The notes under the pieces were generated by a model. The model was not told where the DNA came from. It saw nothing but the letters and a program-made list of their open reading frames with translations, and ran no database searches. A program made the translations under genes and the position numbers. Below, piece after piece: positions 56,433 to 64,000 of a DNA stretch of 64,000 bases (the first letter of the stretch is position 1; the number at the start of each line of letters is the position of its first letter). Source of the DNA: Pochonia chlamydosporia 170 (taxonomy: Eukaryota; Ascomycota; Sordariomycetes; Hypocreales; Clavicipitaceae); contig NC_035791.1 of the NCBI RefSeq assembly GCF_001653235.2, positions 1,798,001 to 1,862,000 on the forward strand, given 5' to 3'.

Positions 56433-56795
56433 GGTTGTTTCACGCCCGATTCTCTCGGCGAGAGGACTTCTTCAAGGTGGGTTGCGTGGTTGCGCCCTCT
56501 AAATGCAGCTTGGTCCTGGTTGCGAGTTATGGTCGATGGACTTTTTTTCGAAGGTCCCGAGAAATTGTTTGACACGCGGGTCGGTCCAAAGTGGTCCGTG
56601 CGTCAGCCGCATCCAATGTCTATGACGGCTATTACATCGTGAATTTGAGCTATACGCATTTCAACTAATCAATCACTGGATTTTTTGTAGAATTGTTGTG
56701 GCTTTACTAGCGTGTCTAAATGTGGTTTTATATGGGTATGGTACATGTAATATTACAGTGTCCTTTTATTCCGAGTGGTACATCCCTTCCATAGT
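56433..56795. other. Intergenic, tandem minus-strand genes
   Basis: 363 bases between the 5' end of CBP3 and the 3' end of the ketoacyl synthase gene. AT-rich, 3' untranslated sequence plus the CBP3 promoter. Nothing specific seen. Confidence 0.4.
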
Positions 56796-58200
56796 TTACA
56801 CCTTTGAGAACACCAAGCTACTGTTCGTCCCGCCAAATCCAAAGCTATTGCTCATTGCCACTTGGACTTTCTTCTCTTGAGCCGTTAAAGGGACAAAGTT
56901 GAAGTTGATGCCGACGTCGGGCTTGTGTAGGTTTCGTGTAGCTGGAACAACGCCCTGCAAATGAGTTAGCTCCCTTCTAATGCCCTCGTTGATGGTCAAC
57001 TAGACTGACCTCGTGAATGGAAAGAATTGCAAAAAGAGCCTCAATTGCTCCAGCAGCACCCAATAAGTGCCCAATTGCTCCTTTGGTGCTGCTCACCGTG
57101 ACCTGTGACTCAGTCGCTACTCCCTCTTCGCCCAGCATGATCCTTCGAATGGCCGCCGCTTCTGCTATGTCTCCCACTTGTGTACTGGTTGCGTGGGCAT
57201 TTATGTAGTCAACGTCAGATGGTTTCAACCCGGCATTCTTCAACGCGCGCTTCATGGACAGAAACGCTCCTTGGCCATCTTCTCGAGGTGCCGTCATATG
57301 ATATGCATCCCCGCTACACCCGTAACCCCTGACTTCTGCGTATATTCGAGCCCCTCTGGCTTTAGCATGCTCCAACTCTTCCAGGATACAAACGGCAGCT
57401 CCTTCAGCAACGACAAAGCCATTTCGGTCTGCGTCAAAAGGTCGACAGCTGCCGGGTGGGTTGTCATTGTAGGCCGTGGCCAACGACCTTGCTCTGCCAA
57501 AGCCGGCAAATGTCAGGGGGTGAAGACATGCCTCGGAGCCGCCAGCTACCATGACGTCTGCATCTCCCATGGCGATGAATCTTGAGGCATCGCCTATTGA
57601 ATGTGCGCCAGTTGTGCAAGCCGTAGTGGCGGCGTGGTTTGGTCCCTGGAACCCGTACTTCATGGCGATGTGGCCAGCAGCCAGGTTGATTAGGATCTTT
57701 GGAACAAAGAGAGGCGAAACCTTCTTGTAACCCTTGTCAATGACAGTTAGTGTCCTGTTCATCTTGTGCACCACGGAGGTTAATATTTATCCACTCACAT
57801 CAGCGTGGTGCGCCAGGCTGGTATCGTATATCTCGTCCAAATTGCCGATGCCGCTTCCCAAGCAGACACCAGTAGCCTCTAGATCTTCCAACTTGGTTGC
57901 GTCCCATCCTGCATCCTTTAGCGCCATATCACTCGCCGCGATGGCATATTGCGTGAATGTAGACATTCGCCTCCGGTCCGAAGCGCTGAGCCAGTCTGCT
58001 GACCTCCATTGGCCTTCTTGATCTCCCGTTGGGACGACGCCGGCAACGGTACTTGTCAATTCCTTCCATCTTGCAAGCGGTTGTCGCGAAGCAACACTGA
58101 CAATGCCGGATTCGCCAGCGAGCAATCGGTTCCAGGTCTGCCGAATGCCTACCCCGAGGGGAGTGACGGCGCCAAGACCTGTTACTACCACGCGGCGCAT
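56796..58200 (-). CDS. CEM1: Mitochondrial 3-oxoacyl-[acyl-carrier-protein] synthase
   Basis: Three exons: 58200-57799, 57732-57010 and 56954-56796, 427 residues. This condensing enzyme elongates acyl-ACP in mitochondrial type II fatty-acid synthesis, which supplies octanoate for lipoic acid. It starts MRRVVVTGLGAVTPLGVG. Joining exons 1 and 2 gives HHADGYKKVSPLFVPKILIN. The nucleophile Cys (about 173) is in TTACTTGAHSIGDA, and the two His are in INAHATSTQVGD and GAIGHLLGAAGA. The C-terminal exon carries NSFGFGGTNSSLVF. It is FabF-like rather than the multifunctional cytosolic synthase. No cleavable presequence precedes the domain; MRR at the start may act as a minimal import signal, or an upstream exon was missed. 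Confidence 0.95.
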
Positions 58201-59297
58201 GACAGTGCCGATTTCATGTTGGAGGTGCGAGTGTCAAAATAAAGCGCCGGCAGGGGAGCGGAATATAATACCAGCGCGGGTCAGGAGCAGTCCGGGGTGT
58301 CACAAGGCGTTTCTGCTGTAATAAGCGAGGTGGGTAATTCGACGTCAAGCAAGCTCAGGAGCTATTTTGAAGTTGTCACGAAGATATTGATGTGTGTCCA
58401 AGCTGCTTGTGCTTTCACCATGCACATGCACGAAAGACAGGCATTCATGGCTGGGATGCCAAGATTCCGGCGGCCTGGTGCTGACCAATGGCGTCTTACA
58501 GGTGGCCACTAGCGACTGCATCGCCTATTGGGGGTCGGCAAGTCGCTGCTCGCTCACTATTCATCCAGCATGTAGCGCCTGGAGCCCCACATCCACAGCT
58601 GCCCGCCCCTAGAGACTCCCCAAGAGACACCAGACGGGCCAGGCCAGACTGGACCAGCTGGAGACGGGGAGGCGCTTGAGGCTAGTTGGCTTCGGGCTTA
58701 TTGAGGACAGACTCAATGTGAAACACAATTGCCATGGCTTTTTGTCCATGAAATGCTTCTCAACACAACTTGACTTGACACTCCCAATTTCACGGCCATT
58801 ATCTACATCTACACTTCCGCATCCTGTCCGTCAGACGCTGCTAGAGTAGAAGCCCAGCTCATTTCGCTTCATCACTTCCATCCGCGCTGACTGCACCAAG
58901 GGACAACAATCCAATCCAGATTCCAGACCAGGGGCATCACGAGTCACGGCAACTGGCCAAACATTCAGGAACAGACCAGATCCTATGTCTCACCCACTCA
59001 CACTCTGAATAATTTGCAAGTCAGTACGGAGTACACGCCTCGATTGGCCACAGTTTGCTGCATCTCGCATGCTACAGGTCACATGGTCATAAGCTTGATC
59101 AAATTTAGCCGCCATACTCGATATCTGCTCCGACATCACAAACCTGTTGAACTTGAGACCTCAAATATCATACATCAACAACACCCCAAAGAGCAATCTG
59201 GCTACAAATTGACCGCCATGCCGACTTGACCGAGGACAAACAACCAACTTCGCCACACTTTGATATCGCGCCGCCATCCACGGCACTGTCTACCGCC
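58201..59297. promoter_or_regulatory. Divergent promoter region, with uORF before the transporter
   Basis: 1.1 kb between two gene starts. A TACGGAGTA 9-mer lies at 59025-59033. The ATG at 59218 (context ACCGCCATG) begins a three-codon uORF ending in TGA at 59227-59229, 69 bases before the transporter ATG. Other open stretches are not gene-like. Confidence 0.5.
59218..59229 (+). promoter_or_regulatory. Minimal upstream ORF (ATG, two codons, TGA)
   Basis: Encodes Met-Pro-Thr then stop. It sits in the same ACCGCCATG context as the annotated transporter start at 59298, so ribosomes could initiate here and reinitiate downstream. Whether the transcript includes it is not known. Confidence 0.35.
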
Positions 59298-62090
59298 ATG
59301 GGTGCCGAAGATGGCCTGCGGCGGCAAAGCGCTGAATCCAGCGGGTTCGATGTTGGAGAAGGACCAAGCTCAAGGCATTCGTTTTCAAATCAGCGCTCCG
59401 CATCCATAGAAGGGTTAAAAGAGCACATGTTTAACTGGAACGAGGATCACCATGATGTCGATGACGACCAAACATCTGAGCGTGAGCTCCTGATGGACCC
59501 GGTTTTCCCGGATGATGAGGACGGCGAGGTCATTGAGATGGGGGCCCGAGGTGCGAGGAAGAGACACGAGGAAGATGACTCTCCGTACCCCGAGGTTCGA
59601 GCAGCTGTGCGAAACTATGACGAGGACGTGCCTTGTAACACTGTCAGGGCTTGGGTCATCGGCCTGAGTCTAGTCGGGGTTGGGGCCTCTATGAACACGC
59701 TCTTTTCCTTACGGCAGCCATCAATCTCGATTGGTCCTCTTGTGGCGCAGATTATTGCATGGCCAATAGGTCATGCATGGGCTCGATTTATGCCTGAGAG
59801 AAATTTCACAGTTTTTGGTTCTACATGGACGTTAAACCCGGGTCCTTTCAATATCAAAGAACACTCCATCATTGGGGTCATGGCTAGCGTGTCATTTTCG
59901 GTAGCATATTCGACTGATATTATCCTTGCGCAGCGCATCTTTTATAAGCAGGATTTTGGAATCTTCTTTCAGCTTCTACTCACCATCTCAACCCAATCCC
60001 TGGGGTACGGGATCGCTGGTACAATGCGAAAATTTTTGGGTACGTCCGTCATTTATATCTCGGCCCATACATACTGATAATAACTACAGTTTATCCTGCC
60101 TCCATGATATGGCCGGCGAATCTCGTGGCCGTAACAATGATGAACGCCATGTATGACAAGAATGAAGTGCGAGACCCCTCCGTCTTGGGTGGTAGCATGC
60201 CCAGATACCGATGGTTCTTTCTCGTCACTGTCGTCGCGTTTATATACTACTTTATCCCTGGGTTTCTGGCCCAATGCTTGAGCGTGTTCGCGTTTGCCAC
60301 CTGGCTCGCGCCTCAGAATCCTGTCGTCAACCAACTATTTGGTGGTACGACGGGATTATCTCTGCTTCCCATCACATTTGACTGGACCCAAATCTCCGGC
60401 TGGGTTGGATCACCGCTCATCCCACCTTGGTAAGACTAACCGGCACTGTTTTTGATAATGGTGAATACTAATTCCTCCAGGTATGCAATCGCAAATACCT
60501 TGATCGGTGTGGTTGTCTTTTATGTCATTGGATGTTCTGCGCTTCATTTCTCAGGGGCATGGTACGCCGAGTTTCTACCCATGAGCGACCCAAATACATA
60601 CGACAACACTGGTGCTCCCTACAACACGTCTCGAGTCCTCAACAAGGACTACACTCTGGATGCAGAAGCGTATGAGAAGTACTCGCCACTATTTATCAGG
60701 TATGCATTGGGTGAATCAAATGACCAAACATTTGCTAAATAACTATGCCAGCACCACATTTGCCATGTCCTATGGTCTGTCTTTTGCTGCCATTTCGTCT
60801 CTAGTTGTATATACATATCTCCACAACGGCAAGCAAATCTGGAAACAGTACCAGAACAGCTCCAGCGAGAAGCCGGACATTCATATGAAATTGATGAAGA
60901 AGTACAAGGAGGCCCCAGACTGGTGGTACATGGGCCTTTTTGTTGTGGTAGGTCTGATTGTTGCACGTAGTGAGAATGGCTATCTAACTAAGACTGCAGA
61001 TGCTTGCCATGGGCTTGTTCACCGTATTGGCGTATCCTACCAAACTCGCATGGTGGGCATTTCTTCTCGCTGTGGCCATATCCTTTGGGTTTTCGTTACC
61101 AATTGGCATTATCGAAGCAGTCACAAATAATCGCATTGGTCTGAATGTCCTTACTGAATTTATTTTTGGATATATCCAGCCAGGACGACCACTGGCACTA
61201 ATGATGTATGTTCGCCGAGATTCCCGCCATGACAGCGTGCCTAACAAGACTCTAGTTTCAAAACATTTGGCTACATCACCATGTAGGTGAATATTCATCC
61301 TGTGTATCAAATGGGTATACTAACAGTCACAGGTCTCAAGCGCTCAGCTTCGTCTCCGACCTCAAATTCGGGCATTACATGAAGATTCCACCACGAACCA
61401 TGTTCTTAGCACAAGTTGTCGCCACCACAATCTCATGCTTTATCCAAATCACCGTCCTCAATCTCGCACTCGTCCACATCCCTGATGTCTGTGACCAACA
61501 CCAACGAGACCACTTTACCTGTCCCGGCGGCAGAGTCTTCTTTGCAGGTACGTCCCCTCTTCCCCCTCAGCATCCATGAAAACCTCACTCACAATTTCCC
61601 AGCCTCCGTAATTTGGGGCCTCATCGGTCCAGACCGCATGTTCTCCCCTGGCCGCATCTACTCGTCACTATTCCTCTTCTTCATCCTCGGCGCCATCCTC
61701 CCCATCCTCATTTACTTCGGCGCCAAGCGGTATCCCAAATCTCCGCTGCAATATCTTATGGCGCCACTTATATTCGGCGGCGCAGGTGCAATCCCGCCTG
61801 CCACGCCTCTAAATTACTTCTCCTGGGGCATCGTGGGCTTCATATTTCAGTACTGGATCAAGAAGAGACACTTTGGGTGGTGGGGGCGTCTGAATTTCCT
61901 GACCTCGTGCGGTCTGGACTTGGGACTGGCACTGAGTACGCTGTTCATCTTCTTTGCGTTTAGTATGCACGGGATAGAGCCGCCCAAGTGGTGGGGGAAT
62001 GAGGTCGTAGGGTCGACGATGGATGCGCAGGGGACGGCGGTGCAGGGTCGTGTTGCGAGTGGGCAGATGTTTGGGCCGAAGAGTTGGTGA
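59298..62090 (+). CDS. OPT-family oligopeptide transporter
   Basis: Eight exons: 59298-60039, 60090-60429, 60481-60699, 60752-60947, 61000-61205, 61256-61282 (27 nt), 61333-61547 and 61603-62090, 810 residues. About 115 hydrophilic, acidic N-terminal residues are cytosolic (EVIEMGARG). Then come many membrane segments with OPT signatures: NPGPFNIKEHSIIGVMASV, SLGYGIAGTMRKFL, YPASMIWPANLV, GLSLLPITFDWTQISGW, NVLTEFIFGYIQPGRPLA and MSQALSFVSDLKFGHYMKIP. The microexon supplies FKTFGYITM. OPT proteins are proton-coupled importers of small peptides, glutathione or metal chelates; the substrate is not deducible. It ends with a short polar tail (GQMFGPKSW). All junctions are in phase, and the conserved motifs cross them. 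Confidence 0.93.
61256..61282 (+). other. 27-nt microexon of the transporter gene
   Basis: Flanked by acceptor CTCTAG and donor GTAGGT, phase-consistent on both sides, encoding the middle of IFKTFGYITM. Skipping it would keep the frame and remove nine residues of a membrane segment. Confidence 0.75.
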
Positions 62091-62802
62091 TGGATATGTA
62101 TAGAATGAATTGGGTATGTTGATTTATTACATGGTTTGTGTAGATGACAATCGTGTTTGTAGACTGTAAGGAGTCTCATATAATAGGTTTACTCCCCAAC
62201 CCAGCCTGAGTAGCTTACTGAACCCCATCCCCATGACAAGCTGTGACACCCAGATTCAGTAGATAACAGTACCGATCAAGTTGTCAATATCATCCACTCA
62301 GACCACCTACCCTACTACTTTCCATCACAAAACATCCCCCTCACAAACATCAAGTCGGCATTCATCTCATACCAACCAACAATCCATACCTCAGGAATGG
62401 CAAACATCCAGCGCCAAGCCATAAAGCAAGTCACCCACAATCACACAATCAGCAAACACCATCTCAAACTCCGAGCTCCATCTCCTCACCGCCCCTCAGT
62501 TGACCAGGAGCACACAGACCTGGCGTCCACAAGGGAGCTGAACGACCCCTAGCTCCTAACCTAAGACACGCGCCAGCTAGTCCTGCATCTGCATCAGGAG
62601 GAGGTGCAGCACACCACTTGCAGAGTCCATGGGCAGTTTGTTACACAGCAGTGTTGGTTTGAAGAAATTATGTGCGTGAAAAGTACAGTCTACTTGTGCA
62701 TGTCTCGCATACCTGGGCTAATTTGTGAGACGAATGTTTTGAGTCTATCGAATATAGTTACATTAAACTTCCACTACTTTGTTCCTATCCAAGAACGGGA
62801 AT
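62091..62802. other. Intergenic between convergent genes
   Basis: 712 bases between two stop codons. C/A-rich at 62280-62520. No gene, tRNA or repeat recognised. Confidence 0.45.
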
Positions 62803-64000
62803 TTACAGCACCAATCTACCTGGCTCCTCCTCAAGAATAGCCTTGCACCTCTCCAGGAACATGTGCGCTCTGTGCTCCTCCTCCCGCGGGACAACGAGAC
62901 TAAATACATTTAGGCCATTTGAGAACCCGGGAACAGTAGGAATACCCTGATCGCGAACGGCCTTCTTGGGTTTAGGTGCCAGAATGTCAATGATATCCGT
63001 CTTCTTAGCAGAACGTGCAGGAGGCTCGAATAGTGTGCTGGGCGGCACGGCTGAAATCTGAGGCAGGTAGATGCCACGGGTTCCTTTGGCTGCCTTGACC
63101 TTGTCCAGGCCGAGAACCTGATCGAAGAGTTCGCTGGCGGTCGGGGCACGGTTGGCGGGAGGGAGACTCTCGTTGGCGACTTCGGCGGCGCGGCTGATGA
63201 ATGTGGATAGGGGCATGAAGACGCCGAGGGTTTCTTGGATGCGATGCTGGACCTCGACGACCTTGCTTAGCGATACAGGAACGTTGATTTCCAAGGGCAG
63301 AGGCTCCGACTTGGCAGGCCTGGCTTCCTTGGGAGCAGCGGGAGCGGCCTTCTTCTCTGCGACCTTGATGTTGCTCAGGTCCAGGTGGGATAGTTTCTCG
63401 AGGAATGAAGACACGGCGGCGGGACTATCAGCGTTGATGCTGCCCAGGTAGGCGAGCACATCACCCTTGAGCAAGCGGCCACTTGGGCCCGTGGGCTTGA
63501 TCTTGCTCACGTCGTCCTTGCTCAAACCGTTCTGCTTGACGAGGTGTTCTACCGACGGCATCAAGGGATACTTTTGCTCGTGAGTCTCCTCGCTGGATGG
63601 TCTGGGCGTAGGCTTGGTCTGCTTCTCAGGGGCGGCCGCCTCCTCCTTGGGAGCGGCAGCTGAATCGCCGCTGCTTTGCTGTTGCTGTAGCTGCTCATCC
63701 TTTGGAATCTCAAGCGTCTTGATATCATCCCCTGCCTCCGCAAGCACCGCAATCCTGGTCCCAACCTGAACAGACTTGGCTCCATCCTGCGCCATAATCT
63801 TCATCATGATGCCGTCCTCCTGAGCCTCCACATCCATAGTCGCTTTATCCGTCTCAATTTCTAGCAGTACATCGCCGGCACTGTAGTTCTCGCCCTCCTT
63901 GACTTTCCATGTAGCAATGTTTCCTTCCGTCATGGTCGGCGAAAGAGCAGGCATTACGAAGTTCTGTGCGGCGAGGCATCGTGCAGAGGTGGTGAGGCCT
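62803..64000 (-). CDS. PDX1: Pyruvate dehydrogenase E3-binding protein (component X), cut by the right edge
   Basis: Open from the right edge to the stop at 62803, about 399 residues; the start lies outside. The visible N-terminus (TTSARCLAAQNF) is the end of a mitochondrial presequence. The lipoyl domain follows: FVMPALSPTMTEGNIATWKV and the lipoyl-Lys motif ETDKATMDVEAQ. A Glu/Pro/Ala-rich hinge leads to the peripheral-subunit binding domain LVKQNGLSKDDVSKIKPTGP, SGRLLKGDVLAYLG, which holds the E3 dimer. The C-terminal part is short and lacks the HxxxD acyltransferase motif of true E2, so this is Pdx1 and not dihydrolipoamide acetyltransferase. It anchors E3 inside the E2 core in the mitochondrial matrix. 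The ATG inside the frame at 63954 is an internal Met, not the start. Confidence 0.93.
   Translation of the reverse strand, partial: GLTTSARCLAAQNFVMPALSPTMTEGNIATWKVKEGENYSAGDVLLEIETDKATMDVEAQEDGIMMKIMAQDGAKSVQVGTRIAVLAEAGDDIKTLEIPKDEQLQQQQSSGDSAAAPKEEAAAPEKQTKPTPRPSSEETHEQKYPLMPSVEHLVKQNGLSKDDVSKIKPTGPSGRLLKGDVLAYLGSINADSPAAVSSFLEKLSHLDLSNIKVAEKKAAPAAPKEARPAKSEPLPLEINVPVSLSKVVEVQHRIQETLGVFMPLSTFISRAAEVANESLPPANRAPTASELFDQVLGLDKVKAAKGTRGIYLPQISAVPPSTLFEPPARSAKKTDIIDILAPKPKKAVRDQGIPTVPGFSNGLNVFSLVVPREEEHRAHMFLERCKAILEEEPGRLVL

Noticed and set aside
62803..64000. Annotation as E2 dihydrolipoamide acetyltransferase
   Set aside because: The C-terminal part lacks the HxxxD catalytic motif and is too short for the E2 core; the domain layout fits the E3-binding protein.

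Overview
The window is nuclear DNA of a filamentous ascomycete. The evidence is intron-bearing genes with short introns (about 45-215 nt, GT...AG, several with CTAAC-like branch points), Zn2Cys6 regulators, a LaeA/UMTA-type methyltransferase and a fungal Bni4-type tail. The gene set suggests Sordariomycetes, perhaps Hypocreales; that placement is inference. No tRNA, rRNA, transposon, CRISPR or viral sequence was recognised. Exon-intron models below were built by hand from splice signals, phase and family conservation.

Left part (0-20 kb): the 3' end of an unrecognised gene; a DPM2 gene whose first coding exon is only the start codon; a gene-poor stretch; then a loose group of a UMTA-type methyltransferase, an unrecognised 773-residue protein and a cytochrome P450, which could be a small accessory metabolic locus. 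The splicing factor Cwc22 and a cytosolic GH2 beta-mannosidase follow.

Middle (20-43 kb): a Zn2Cys6 regulator divergent from the beta-mannosidase gene, with a CGG-N11-CCG site in its leader; two small genes (a basic protein and an IFI6/IFI27-like membrane protein); tRNA-dihydrouridine synthase Dus1; and a Bni4-like morphogenesis scaffold. An 8.7 kb region with no convincing gene follows, containing a cluster of the octamer GACCAGAC. A second Zn2Cys6 regulator and a small two-exon hypothetical gene close this part.

Right part (43-64 kb): the chromatin AAA-ATPase Yta7; an HSDL2-like short-chain dehydrogenase; an ankyrin-repeat protein; a kappa-class glutathione transferase; dihydrofolate reductase; the bc1 assembly chaperone Cbp3; mitochondrial beta-ketoacyl synthase; an eight-exon oligopeptide transporter with a 27-nt microexon; and the E3-binding protein of pyruvate dehydrogenase (Pdx1), cut by the right edge.

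Most genes are housekeeping. Functional links are modest: mitochondrial fatty-acid synthesis feeds lipoylation, the modification carried by Pdx1, and a Gal4-type regulator may control the mannan-degrading enzyme beside it. The parts least explained by known families are the 773-residue protein with its P450 neighbour, the small spliced genes, and the large gene-free interval.
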